From the NCBI GenBank assembly GCA_015234525.1, contig JADGMX010000021.1, positions 1 to 64,000 of the forward strand: a stretch of 64,000 nucleotides of DNA, written 5' to 3'. This document shows, in pieces, positions 8,061 through 16,353 of the stretch (within the stretch, counting starts at the first letter, position 1; each line of letters begins with the position of its first letter). The stretch is from Flavobacterium sp. (GTDB taxonomy: Bacteria > Bacteroidota > Bacteroidia > Flavobacteriales > Flavobacteriaceae). The notes under the pieces are model-generated. The model did no database searches, was not told the origin of the DNA, and saw only the letters and a program-made list of their open reading frames with translations. Position numbers and translations under genes: made by a program.

Positions 8061-8095
8061 CGCCATCTTAAAAAAATCACTTAACAACCATATCA

Positions 8096-9649
8096 ATGGC
8101 AACATTAACAGACAATTTTGGCATTCAGGAGGCATTGCGCCAACTTGGAGTCAAAGAAATTAACGACGGTACTTCAACTGGAACTGAAACATTTGCAAAC
8201 GGTGAAATAATCGAAAGCTATTCTCCGGTCGACGGTCAACTGATCGCTAAAGTAAAAGCATCTTCAAAAGAAGATTATGAACGCGCGATGCAAAAAGCAA
8301 CTGAAGCGTTCAAAACATTCCGCCTGATGCCCGCACCTCAACGCGGTGAAATCGTTCGTCAGTTTGGTGAAAAACTTCGCACGCATAAAGAAGCACTCGG
8401 AAAACTCGTTTCATACGAAATGGGAAAATCACTTCAAGAAGGTTACGGAGAAGTGCAGGAAATGATCGATATCTGCGATTTTGCCGTTGGACTTTCACGT
8501 CAGCTATACGGACTCACCATGCATTCTGAACGTCCCGGACACAGAATGTACGAGCAATATCATCCGCTTGGGGTAGTCGGAATAATCTCAGCTTTTAACT
8601 TTCCGGTAGCTGTTTGGTCGTGGAACACCGCTCTTGCCATGGTTTGTGGCGATGTTTGCATCTGGAAACCATCTGAGAAAACTCCGATCTGCGGAATCGC
8701 ATGTCAGAACATTCTTGCCGAAGTTCTAAAAGAAAACAATCTTCCTGAAGGAATCTCTTGTCTGATTAACGGCGATTATAAAATTGGCGAATTAATGACG
8801 GCTGATACTCGTGTACCACTTGTTTCTGCGACCGGATCGACCAGAATGGGCAAAATTGTTGCGCAAGCGGTTGCAGGCCGACTCGGGAAATCGCTTCTCG
8901 AACTTGGCGGAAACAACGCAATTATCGTTACTCCGGATGCTGATATTAAAATGACTGTTATCGGTGCTGTTTTTGGCGCAGTCGGAACTGCCGGACAACG
9001 TTGTACGTCAACTCGCCGTCTGATCATTCATGAAAGCATTTATGACAAAGTAAAGGATGCAATCGTATCAGCTTACAAGCAACTTCGCATCGGAAATCCA
9101 CTCGATCAAAATAACCACGTAGGTCCACTTATCGACAAGGACGCCGTTCGTATGTATAGCGAATCGCTTGACAAAGCAATTGCTGAAGGAGGAAAATACC
9201 TTGTTGAAGGTGGTGTTCTTTCAGGTGAAGGTTTTGAAAGCGGATGCTATGTTAAACCTGCGATCGTTGAAGTTTCAGAACAATATGATATCGTAAAACA
9301 CGAAACTTTTGCACCAATTTTATACTTGCTAAAATATTCTGGCGAAGTCGACAATGCAATCGAAATCCAGAATGGAGTGGCACAAGGACTTTCTTCTGCC
9401 ATTATGACCAACAATTTGCGTGAAGCTGAAAAATTCCTTTCTGTGGCAGGATCTGACTGCGGAATTGCGAATGTCAACATCGGAACATCCGGAGCTGAAA
9501 TCGGTGGTGCGTTTGGTGGTGAGAAAGAAACCGGCGGAGGCCGCGAATCCGGATCAGATGCTTGGAAAATCTACATGCGTCGTCAAACAAATACGATCAA
9601 CTATACAACAAGCCTTCCGCTTGCCCAAGGAATCAAATTCGACTTATAG
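8096..9649 (+). CDS. ALDH7-type aldehyde dehydrogenase (aminoadipate semialdehyde dehydrogenase-like)
   Basis: A 517-residue NAD(P)-dependent aldehyde dehydrogenase. The catalytic cysteine is Cys303 (GQRCTS) and the general base is Glu269 (ELGGNN); the NAD-binding SAFNFPVAVWSWN and WKPSEKTP blocks precede them. The overall sequence resembles the ALDH7 / antiquitin / AmaB group, which oxidises alpha-aminoadipate semialdehyde (in equilibrium with piperideine-6-carboxylate) in lysine breakdown. That substrate is inferred from family resemblance, not from neighbours. It is a single-gene unit, with its own promoter-like element and a strong terminator. Confidence 0.88.
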   Translation: MATLTDNFGIQEALRQLGVKEINDGTSTGTETFANGEIIESYSPVDGQLIAKVKASSKEDYERAMQKATEAFKTFRLMPAPQRGEIVRQFGEKLRTHKEALGKLVSYEMGKSLQEGYGEVQEMIDICDFAVGLSRQLYGLTMHSERPGHRMYEQYHPLGVVGIISAFNFPVAVWSWNTALAMVCGDVCIWKPSEKTPICGIACQNILAEVLKENNLPEGISCLINGDYKIGELMTADTRVPLVSATGSTRMGKIVAQAVAGRLGKSLLELGGNNAIIVTPDADIKMTVIGAVFGAVGTAGQRCTSTRRLIIHESIYDKVKDAIVSAYKQLRIGNPLDQNNHVGPLIDKDAVRMYSESLDKAIAEGGKYLVEGGVLSGEGFESGCYVKPAIVEVSEQYDIVKHETFAPILYLLKYSGEVDNAIEIQNGVAQGLSSAIMTNNLREAEKFLSVAGSDCGIANVNIGTSGAEIGGAFGGEKETGGGRESGSDAWKIYMRRQTNTINYTTSLPLAQGIKFDL

Positions 9650-9670
9650 TCGCAATCTCCTAAATATTGC

Positions 9671-9700
9671 AAAAGTCCCTTTAACGAGGGACTTTTTTTA
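9671..9700 (+). terminator. Rho-independent terminator
   Basis: A perfect 10-bp stem (9671-9680 with 9687-9696) with a 6-nt loop is followed by a T run. It lies between the rightward ALDH gene and the stop of a leftward gene at 9702, so it may serve both. Confidence 0.85.
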
Positions 9701-9701
9701 T

Positions 9702-10232
9702 TTAAAATCGGTATCCGACAATAAAACCGGCATTAAACTCGACCGCTATATTAAACTCGTCGTTGACTTCATCGCTAAAATTACGTCCGATATTTACAAA
9801 CGGCCCGAAAACAAATTTGTCGTTGAGATTCCATTTGTATCCGCCACCGATGCCCAGGATAAAGCTGCTCATGTCGACCACCGGTGTGTCTTCAGATTTT
9901 TGATATTCGCCTGTTCTGAATTTAATCAATGGCGAAATTACCAATCCTGAAGCGTTTTCCAGCGAACTTGTATAGTAGTTATATGAAAGCTGAAAACTGT
10001 GTGTGTCAAAGTCTTTAACCGATCGGTTGATGCTAAAATTGTAAACATCGTTAATCATTATATCCGCACCAACAGATTGATGGCCATCGATGAAATATTC
10101 ATAACCGAATTCGAATGAAGCAAAAATAATGGTGTTAGCGATGTTCCACTTAACTTCGTGCTGAGTTACTTCTTGGGCTGAAGCCGTGTAGGAAAATAAC
10201 AACGCTGATGCGGCTGCGATTAGTTTCTTCAT
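9702..10232 (-). CDS. Small outer-membrane beta-barrel protein
   Basis: A 176-residue exported protein with a signal peptide ending at TASAQ (about residue 20), followed by alternating hydrophobic/polar strands with aromatic girdle residues and a terminal phenylalanine (GFIVGYRF), as expected of an eight- to ten-strand outer-membrane barrel. It resembles uncharacterised DUF3575-like or OmpW-like barrels of Bacteroidetes in size and layout, but I cannot name a family with certainty. A -7 element (TATCTTTG on the minus strand) lies 15 bp upstream. Its stop codon sits just beyond the terminator shared with the ALDH gene. Confidence 0.75.
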   Translation of the reverse strand: MKKLIAAASALLFSYTASAQEVTQHEVKWNIANTIIFASFEFGYEYFIDGHQSVGADIMINDVYNFSINRSVKDFDTHSFQLSYNYYTSSLENASGLVISPLIKFRTGEYQKSEDTPVVDMSSFILGIGGGYKWNLNDKFVFGPFVNIGRNFSDEVNDEFNIAVEFNAGFIVGYRF

Positions 10233-10246
10233 GTTTTAATTTTTAG

Positions 10247-10254
10247 CAAAGATA
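10247..10254 (-). promoter_or_regulatory. -7 element of the beta-barrel gene
   Basis: TATCTTTG on the minus strand matches TAnnTTTG and lies 14 bp before the start codon at 10232, implying a very short leader. Confidence 0.5.
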
Positions 10255-10266
10255 TTGAACCGTAAT

Positions 10267-10992
10267 CTAATTCCGACCCCTTTCATCAGGGTATAATTCC
10301 GGTAGCGGATCGCTTTGCCAATACTCTTTTGTATCGACATCCATTATCGAAAGCCGACCTTTGAACGCCGCACCTGTGTCAACATTCCAAACATTTGCCA
10401 TTTGCAAAGGTGCACTTTTCCCCAATTTTGTAACCGGCGTGTGACCGATAAATATTTCGTGGTAATGTGTGAGTCTGCGTGGAAAATTCAGATCGCCCTT
10501 TTTGACGCTTTTATCCATCGCTGAAACCATTTCCCAAAGTGTTCTGTCCCAAAACATCAATCGCGGATAGAATTCGTGCAGAACACCATGCTGATTGGTA
10601 AATCCGGCGTGTACAAATAATCGGTTTTGCTCGTCGATGTGGTAGGTTTCGAGGAGTTCAAGAAACGAGATATGACGTTGTTTGTCGGTCTCGGTCAAAC
10701 TCTTATAAGCCTTGATTGTTGCAAGACCGCCGTGTTCATGCCAAAGCACATTTTCTTTTCCTCTCAGCCATTCAGACAATAAGTCGTCGTGGTTGCCGCG
10801 AATATAAATGCAGTTGTGGCTTTTTTTAAGATCAATAAGGAAGTCGAGCACTTGCGGCGATTGACTCCAACCGTCCACATAATCGCCAAGAAAGATCAAT
10901 TGATCGTCCTCTGAAACTTTCGCTCTTTCAAGAATTTGATGCAAGGCTTTTAGTCCGCCATGAACATCACCTATTACTAGTTTACGCTTCAT
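10267..10992 (-). CDS. Metallophosphoesterase (PPP-type phosphatase)
   Basis: A 241-residue cytoplasmic phosphatase of the PPP / ApaH-like calcineurin superfamily. The metal-binding motifs are all present: GDVHGG 8-13, GDYVDG 36-41 and GNHDD 66-70, followed by HAGF, IGHTP and the late NVDTGAAFKGRLS block. The short, PrpE/PrpA-like architecture suggests a Ser/Thr phosphatase or a dinucleoside polyphosphate hydrolase; the sequence does not decide between them. It reads leftward and diverges from the response regulator gene. No partner kinase is adjacent. Confidence 0.88.
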   Translation of the reverse strand: MKRKLVIGDVHGGLKALHQILERAKVSEDDQLIFLGDYVDGWSQSPQVLDFLIDLKKSHNCIYIRGNHDDLLSEWLRGKENVLWHEHGGLATIKAYKSLTETDKQRHISFLELLETYHIDEQNRLFVHAGFTNQHGVLHEFYPRLMFWDRTLWEMVSAMDKSVKKGDLNFPRRLTHYHEIFIGHTPVTKLGKSAPLQMANVWNVDTGAAFKGRLSIMDVDTKEYWQSDPLPELYPDERGRN

Positions 10993-11122
10993 TTTTTAAA
11001 TATCGGAAACCCAAAGATGCGTAAAAAATTATTTAACATTTCGTGTATAAAAGCCGTATGCCTTAAAAACAGTGAAGATTAGCTTTAATCTATAACTAAA
11101 CTAACGCAAATTATGAGAAATT

Positions 11123-11782
11123 ATGGAAAGGCTAAAAGTTTTAATGATAGACGATCATCCGTCTCAAATAGAGGGCTACAAGTCAATACTTAGATGTGAA
11201 GAACCAGGAGTCGAAATTCAAACCACTGCATATTATTCATGCCAAACCGCATTTGCTGCTCTTAATACTTCAGATATTTATTTCGACGTTGTTTTCCTTG
11301 ACCGAAATATGCCGCCATGTCCTGAATCCGGAATCAAAAGCGGCGAAGATCTGGGGATTTTCATAAAGAAAAGATGGCCGGATTGTCGGTTGGTAGTCAT
11401 CACCTCGCACTGTGAAGCATTCATACTTTACAACATTCTCAAACGTCTCACGCCGCTCGGCCTTTTAGTAAAAAGCGATTTTGATCCTCAGGAATTACGG
11501 GATGCCTTTAAAAGATATATTTTAGGCGAAACCTATCACTCGATCACCGTTACCGATATCATCAAAAAAATATTATCGAAAGAAAGCTACCTCGACACGT
11601 TCAACCGCCAGATCATTCTCTGCTTATCACAAGGCATCAAAACAAAACACCTGCCGGTTCATCTCAATATGTCGCTTTCTGCGATTGAAAAACGAAAAGC
11701 ACAAATCAAGGATTATCTGTGCATCGACAAAGGCAACGACGACGATATTGTAGCAGCGGCACGTCGACAGGGATATGTTTAA
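11123..11782 (+). CDS. Orphan response regulator, receiver plus degenerate LuxR-like HTH
   Basis: A 219-residue two-component regulator. The receiver has the acidic pair Asp10-Asp11, the phospho-acceptor Asp60 (FLDRNM), a Thr/Ser switch in VVITSH and Lys in LLVKSD. The segment after Asp60 carries a Pro/Ser/Gly-rich insertion (PPCPESGIKSGED). The C-terminal ~65 residues look like a LuxR/GerE-type helix-turn-helix (RQIILCLSQGIKTKHLPVHLNMSLSAIEKRKAQIKDYL) but match the consensus only loosely. No histidine kinase lies next to it. The targets are unknown. It diverges from the phosphatase gene across a 130-bp gap. Confidence 0.85.
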   Translation: MERLKVLMIDDHPSQIEGYKSILRCEEPGVEIQTTAYYSCQTAFAALNTSDIYFDVVFLDRNMPPCPESGIKSGEDLGIFIKKRWPDCRLVVITSHCEAFILYNILKRLTPLGLLVKSDFDPQELRDAFKRYILGETYHSITVTDIIKKILSKESYLDTFNRQIILCLSQGIKTKHLPVHLNMSLSAIEKRKAQIKDYLCIDKGNDDDIVAAARRQGYV

Positions 11783-11820
11783 CCAATTGCCTTCGCGCCG
11801 CATCTACTTTCAACCCAAAT

Positions 11821-12693
11821 TTATCGTTTAACCAATTTTAGGTTTTGGTTTCCATGTTCACCAATTAGGGAAATAAGGTAAATTCCGCTTGACAGTGAAC
11901 CAACATCTATTTTGTTAGTTACATTTTGATAAGTGGCAACCGTCTTCCCGGTCATGTCGTATATTTTGACGTCACCTGAAAAATTTGGCAAGTGGAAATC
12001 AGCTGTGGCCGGATTTGGATATGCATCAATTCGGGAAATCGCCACATTACTAGTTCCCAACGACATGGTGAGCATTAAATTATCAACCGTAAAGATTGAG
12101 CCAATACCCGAGGTAGAAAGCGGTACCACTTGCTTCCAGTTCTCGTTTTTATCCAACCGTGAACAGTCTAGCAACACTTCAATAGTATCAGGTATTTCGT
12201 TTGAAACGTAAGCAATCGGGCACGTAAATAATGAAAATTCAGCAGCTGCGTCTAAATTCAGCAATCCTGTTCCTACAATTTCTGGCTGACCGGTGGCCGG
12301 ATTTACTTTGGTCAATTTAACGCTGACTGTTGCGTTGTCGAGCTCAATCTCATCAATACGAACCTGATTGTCGGTGTAGGTATAATGACCGGTTAGCGCC
12401 GCCGGCCGATAGTTTATCGGTGCAACTTGTTTTGCCATATCTTTATCATAGCTGTACCAAATCGAAAGTCGTAAGGCATAATTTCCATTTTGGGCCGGAC
12501 TCGCAGCGCTATGATAGAAGTTGTAATTCTCACTACCTGCGATGCCATTGGTCCGGGTCCATCCAATTGGGCGATTACTTCCAATTTGATCCGTAATCGG
12601 CGATTCCCAGGTTTCAAAGTTTGCATTTTGCAATTGTGCCCGGCCATTTAGCTGAAGCAAAAGCGCGGATCCGAGTAGTAGTAATTTTTTCAT
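11821..12693 (-). CDS. T9SS cargo protein with type A sorting domain
   Basis: A 290-residue secreted protein. The start at 12693 gives a clean signal peptide (cut after NGRAQ, about residue 19); an in-frame start 30 codons earlier would bury it. The body is beta-rich, opening ANFETW-E and containing FTVDNLML, as in carbohydrate-binding or PCMD-like jelly rolls. The last ~70 residues are a type IX secretion sorting domain: ISRIDAYPNPA, VKIYDMTGKTV, SGIYLISL and a basic tail (LVKR). The protein should therefore cross the outer membrane by the Por system and be surface-attached or released. Its function is otherwise unknown. It lies just downstream of an AraC regulator on the same strand. Confidence 0.85.
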   Translation of the reverse strand: MKKLLLLGSALLLQLNGRAQLQNANFETWESPITDQIGSNRPIGWTRTNGIAGSENYNFYHSAASPAQNGNYALRLSIWYSYDKDMAKQVAPINYRPAALTGHYTYTDNQVRIDEIELDNATVSVKLTKVNPATGQPEIVGTGLLNLDAAAEFSLFTCPIAYVSNEIPDTIEVLLDCSRLDKNENWKQVVPLSTSGIGSIFTVDNLMLTMSLGTSNVAISRIDAYPNPATADFHLPNFSGDVKIYDMTGKTVATYQNVTNKIDVGSLSSGIYLISLIGEHGNQNLKLVKR

Positions 12694-12766
12694 GACGCAG
12701 AGTTTAAAAATTTGTTTTGTAAATGTATCTGCATCAATGTGATAAGCGATTATGAATTGCCGCGAA

Positions 12767-13609
12767 TTACTTATAAATTTCAAGTAGCGAGGCCTGAAGT
12801 TCGGATGGGGTCAAGCCGGTGCGCGACTTTATAAATCCACTGAAGTTCGAATGACTGTCAAAATTCAGTTCAAACGCTACTTCCTTAAGCGACATTTCGC
12901 CAAGTAATAAAAGCCGACGAATCTCAATAATCAATTCCTCGTGAATCAACTCGAGCGCATTCTTTCCCAAAGTATTTTTACAAACTTGATTTAACTTTTC
13001 GGGCGTGCAATTCAGCAACGAACAATAATCTGAAACTTTTTTATACGTGCTGATATGTTGAGGTAAAAGCGATAAAAAACTGATAATGGTTTGCGGGCCG
13101 TGGACCAGGACATCATCGCCGTATTTTTCGGATAACGTAATAAGGATAATCTGCAGATAGCTGTATGCTTTGTAAATCGACAGTTTCGACAATTCGGCAT
13201 CCAACAGCAATTCGTACATCCGCTCAACAAGGCTATGTAAATGCGTAAACTCGGATTCGGATAAATTAAAAACTGAATTTGGAAAATACAGTCGATAATG
13301 TTTTAGCGGAACAATAAACTCGAAGATATTCTTGCGAAATTGAATGATGATTCCTTCAGCTGAACATCGCTCCATCAAATGAATCTGACCCGGATAAATC
13401 GTAAAAATCTGACCGCTTTTCATGTCATACGACGTAAAATCAATCCGCTGCCGGCCATGGCCTGAGGTTACAAAAATCAGTTCGAAGTAGTCATGCCGAT
13501 GTGGTCGCTGAAAATCGTACGGATTCTGATAATCCAACTTTTCGATGTTCAGCAACTTGTTCGGGTGTGGCAACGACACCGGCAAAATATGTTTTGAAGG
13601 CAAATCCAT
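12767..13609 (-). CDS. AraC family transcriptional regulator
   Basis: A 280-residue regulator. The N-terminal ~150 residues form a cupin sensor (HRHDYFELIFVTSGHGRQRID, then YPGQIHLME). The C-terminal ~90 residues hold the double helix-turn-helix: first helix pair around SDYCSLLNCTPEKLNQVCK, second around SLKEVAFELNFDSHSNFSGFIKS, ending TGLTPSELQ. The effector is likely a small hydrophobic or sugar-like ligand bound in the cupin, but this cannot be read. It lies 73 bp upstream of the T9SS cargo gene and divergent from the unknown exported protein at 13745, both plausible targets. Confidence 0.92.
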   Translation of the reverse strand: MDLPSKHILPVSLPHPNKLLNIEKLDYQNPYDFQRPHRHDYFELIFVTSGHGRQRIDFTSYDMKSGQIFTIYPGQIHLMERCSAEGIIIQFRKNIFEFIVPLKHYRLYFPNSVFNLSESEFTHLHSLVERMYELLLDAELSKLSIYKAYSYLQIILITLSEKYGDDVLVHGPQTIISFLSLLPQHISTYKKVSDYCSLLNCTPEKLNQVCKNTLGKNALELIHEELIIEIRRLLLLGEMSLKEVAFELNFDSHSNFSGFIKSRTGLTPSELQASLLEIYK

Positions 13610-13744
13610 TGATGCGAAAATACAAAGTTTTAGTAACTGACCTTCATCGCGTTACATTCAATTCAAATCTTTAACAGCATTTACGGTAAAACCGTTTTGA
13701 CTCAGCTTTGTCTAATCGTAATTTCAAAGCATACTATATCCGCC

Positions 13745-14869
13745 ATGAAAACCATCTATTATATCGCCACACTAATGGCCTCAACTTGCGCATCAGCCAA
13801 TTTTGACGACAATCCCAGCAAGATATTTATTGAACTTGCCGGCGAAATCCGATTGATAGTGCTCGATTATAAATCCTGCATCGCTGAGAGCGAGATGGAA
13901 ATTGCCAAAATAAACTGCGGTCTCAGGAACTCGCATGATGCAGTCGAAAAAGTCGATCTCTTAATTAAAAAAGACAGTATCCGCGATGCCATGCAACTGC
14001 TGCAAATTGAAACCGATACCGAAATTTCAAAAGTCAGGTATATAAAAGGATTACAAATCATTAAAATCCTCTACGAAAAAGTGCTCAGTCTGGATCATCA
14101 TTTCGCATCGGTTCGGACACTGAATGAAATCAATAAACTTTCGAATCCAAACCAATATCCCGAATACAATAAACTGCGGGAGATCATCGCCAAGAAACGC
14201 GAGAAAAAAGGCGGGTTTGATCTTTCTACCATTTTATCCGGAAATACGATTGTTTCGATTGTCCAAACCATTTCAACGCTAGTCGACGCCGGCATGACGC
14301 GTCAAGAAAAGGAAACGCAACTCGCGGAAGTCGAATGTATCCTTGATTTTACCCTGCGAATGCAAAATGATCTCAACACCATTTATTTTGAAACCGCCTT
14401 TTTGCACACCAGCAACGATAAAATAAAACAAGATATTGAAGTGCTGTTTAAGGAATATACCAAACCGATCGGCTACACGCAAACGCTCGACAATTGCCGA
14501 ACCGACGACGATTGGGAAACGGTAAAATCAAAAATGGATGAATACATCACAACAATGAAAGCCGCAACCGGAGCGCCACAATATAAAATGCAGGTCAACT
14601 TCGATTTTCCAATCGACCGACTGCTGCTCTTTATCACGCAGTATAATTCGTTTATCGATCAAGGCGGAAAGTTTTATGAGAAGTTCAAAATCATTCTCAA
14701 CAGTTATGAAAACAGCGTTCAATGCGAATCAAAGCTGCCAACCGAATTCATAAAACTCAAAACCGATATCGATCTTGCCATCAGTAAATTCAATGTTGCC
14801 TACAAACCCGTTGAGGTAAACGGCACAAAAATGAAAGAAGTCCTTTATGGCCTGAACGAATTTGAATAA
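13745..14869 (+). CDS. Uncharacterised exported protein
   Basis: I do not recognise this family. It encodes 374 residues; the start at 13745 is chosen over an in-frame start 16 codons upstream because it gives a signal peptide (cut near CASA-N, about residue 20). The mature part is mostly predicted alpha-helix with many charged residues and scattered cysteines. One less polar stretch near residues 165-187 (STILSGNTIVSIVQTISTLVD) could be a membrane-active or buried helix. There is no lipobox and no sorting domain, so a periplasmic location is likely. It diverges from the AraC regulator and is followed by a bidirectional terminator. Confidence 0.7.
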   Translation: MKTIYYIATLMASTCASANFDDNPSKIFIELAGEIRLIVLDYKSCIAESEMEIAKINCGLRNSHDAVEKVDLLIKKDSIRDAMQLLQIETDTEISKVRYIKGLQIIKILYEKVLSLDHHFASVRTLNEINKLSNPNQYPEYNKLREIIAKKREKKGGFDLSTILSGNTIVSIVQTISTLVDAGMTRQEKETQLAEVECILDFTLRMQNDLNTIYFETAFLHTSNDKIKQDIEVLFKEYTKPIGYTQTLDNCRTDDDWETVKSKMDEYITTMKAATGAPQYKMQVNFDFPIDRLLLFITQYNSFIDQGGKFYEKFKIILNSYENSVQCESKLPTEFIKLKTDIDLAISKFNVAYKPVEVNGTKMKEVLYGLNEFE

Positions 14870-15051
14870 ACGTTAACCTTAAAGGCGGAAAAACCGCATC
14901 GCTTCATGCTATCACAAACGTAATTTTACAATATCAAAACAGAAAAACTTAAACCATTATAACGCCACGACAACTTCATCACTTCAAAGGAAAACATGGA
15001 ATAGGGGCCATTCTTTTCAAAGTTATCAGGAATAGTTTTGGGTTAAGTAAG

Positions 15052-15080
15052 ACGGCGGCTGAAAAGCCGCCGTTCTTTTA
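15052..15080. terminator. Strong bidirectional terminator with GAAA loop
   Basis: A G+C-rich 9-bp stem (15052-15060 with 15065-15073) closes a GAAA tetraloop and is followed by TCTTTTA. It lies between the rightward unknown exported protein and the leftward AlbA_2 gene, whose stop codon is at 15078. Confidence 0.8.
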
Positions 15081-16235
15081 TGCAGAAACATCGTATTTCA
15101 TCTTTCGCAAGATCCGCATCGCTTCCTTAAACGAAACATAAACCTGACGATCGAAATTTTTAAGCAGCGGTTTTGCATCGGCGAGTTTTTGCTTGGCATC
15201 CTCAAATCCGTTCAAATAACAAATCATCATTGTCGACGGTAAATTCGCCATATCCCGGCTCTCACGCTCGGTCAGCTGAATCTCTTTTGCCAATTTGTCA
15301 AGCATCGAAAGCATGTGATTGTAAATATGAAACAACATTTTCCGATTATACATCGGCGGCTGAAACAACATCTCCCGATAAATCTTATAATAGCCGTTTT
15401 CCCGAAAACTAATTGTCAGCTTCTCAAGCGGATAGTAACTTGTCTTGTCATTTAAACCCAACGGAAGATATTCAATTATCGTAAAACTATCATCGTCAAA
15501 CGTAATAATCACCTCGTCGAGCGCCGAGTAAAACAGTTTCACCTGCTCGTTTATCAGCTCAATATCAACACGCGACAAATAAACGTGATCGCGAACCCTT
15601 TTCGGAACGCCCGCCCAACAAATTACGAACAACTCCTTAAAAACCTTGTACTTCGGGTTCATGTCTTTATGACGGTTGTTCAAAAAATCAACCACGCCGT
15701 CAAGCGTGTCGGCAATGCTATTTCGGGACGAATTCTCAATCGACAGTACCGTTTCCATGTTTTGCGTGGTAAGCAAACGTGTCACTTCCGACACATCGTC
15801 AACCGGAATCGTATTGCTTCCCCGGCGTACAAAAATCGTATTGGCCGATATCACATGAATCCCTTTTTTAAAATAAGACAAACCGCTCGAAGGGTTAATG
15901 GTCACCAAACCAACCACTTTATCTTTTGGCAAATGCGGAAACGGCACATTCTCATACTGGATTTTCGGCGGATTCTCCAAATAGGCGTTCACCAAATTCT
16001 GTATGCGGCTGTCATCAAAGAAGTCATCACCCAAAATCTCATTATCCTGATCCTCAACACCAACAACTATGTAAGAATTATTCCCCGGATTTGAGTTCGA
16101 AAGCGCACAAATATGTTTTAAAAATTTCGCTTTTCCCTCGCGTGAATGCAGGTTCAACTGACGCTTTTTGTCATAAAAACTGCTCTCATCATTGTGAGCC
16201 AACAAATTCTTAACAAGAAGCCGCTTATTGATCAT
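15078..16235 (-). CDS. AlbA_2 / Schlafen-type domain protein
   Basis: A 385-residue protein. The first ~150 residues match the AlbA_2 (Schlafen AlbA-like) domain: an E/S-rich start, LHSREGKAKFLKHICALSNSNPGNNSYIVVGVED, and a later TIFVRRGSNTIP. This domain occurs in putative nucleic-acid-binding or ATP-binding regulators, Schlafen-like nucleases and some defence proteins. The remaining ~230 residues are alpha/beta, with no motif I can name and no winged-helix tail that I can recognise. There is no adjacent toxin, nuclease or restriction gene. The SDR gene lies upstream on the same strand, separated by a Flavo-1-like element. The biochemical role is unknown. Confidence 0.72.
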   Translation of the reverse strand: MINKRLLVKNLLAHNDESSFYDKKRQLNLHSREGKAKFLKHICALSNSNPGNNSYIVVGVEDQDNEILGDDFFDDSRIQNLVNAYLENPPKIQYENVPFPHLPKDKVVGLVTINPSSGLSYFKKGIHVISANTIFVRRGSNTIPVDDVSEVTRLLTTQNMETVLSIENSSRNSIADTLDGVVDFLNNRHKDMNPKYKVFKELFVICWAGVPKRVRDHVYLSRVDIELINEQVKLFYSALDEVIITFDDDSFTIIEYLPLGLNDKTSYYPLEKLTISFRENGYYKIYREMLFQPPMYNRKMLFHIYNHMLSMLDKLAKEIQLTERESRDMANLPSTMMICYLNGFEDAKQKLADAKPLLKNFDRQVYVSFKEAMRILRKMKYDVSA

Positions 16236-16248
16236 TTTCTAAGTTTTA

Positions 16249-16353
16249 GAAGCTATTCCCGCTGTCCGCTTTATCTTTTTTTGCCTTAAAAATTTTAGAT
16301 AATCAAACTCACCCGATGGCAAAAAAAGGATGCCGCTTCCCATCGGGGCTAGG
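16249..16353 (-). repeat. Flavo-1-like structured element, copy C
   Basis: On the plus strand it reads AGAAGCTATTCCCGCTGTCCGCTTTATC, then the arm TTTTTTTGCC, a ~30-nt insert, the arm GGCAAAAAAAGG, and ATGCCGCTTCCCATCGGGGCTAGGG. Its outer CTAGGG block contains the stop codon of the SDR gene (16349-16351, read leftward). The other end is 14 bp from the next gene's start codon. Confidence 0.75.

Larger units (their letters stand above)
7716..8095. other. 380-bp gene-free region with repeats and a promoter
   Basis: It holds Flavo-1-like copy B (7722-7804), then a low-complexity module made of TCAAATCTTCAAATTG-like words and gcggccgctcc blocks (about 7805-8030), then a -7 element in front of the ALDH gene. 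No coding evidence. Confidence 0.6.

Noticed and set aside
9420..9950. Plus-strand frame of 176 codons running from the ALDH gene into the beta-barrel gene
   Set aside because: It is an out-of-frame shadow of ALDH and antisense to a well-supported exported barrel; it also crosses a terminator.
12694..12783. Upstream in-frame start for the T9SS cargo gene
   Set aside because: It would overlap the AraC gene and place 30 residues before the signal peptide.
15585..16213. Long plus-strand frames opposite the AlbA_2 gene
   Set aside because: Shadow frames of a protein with a recognised domain; no family features of their own.
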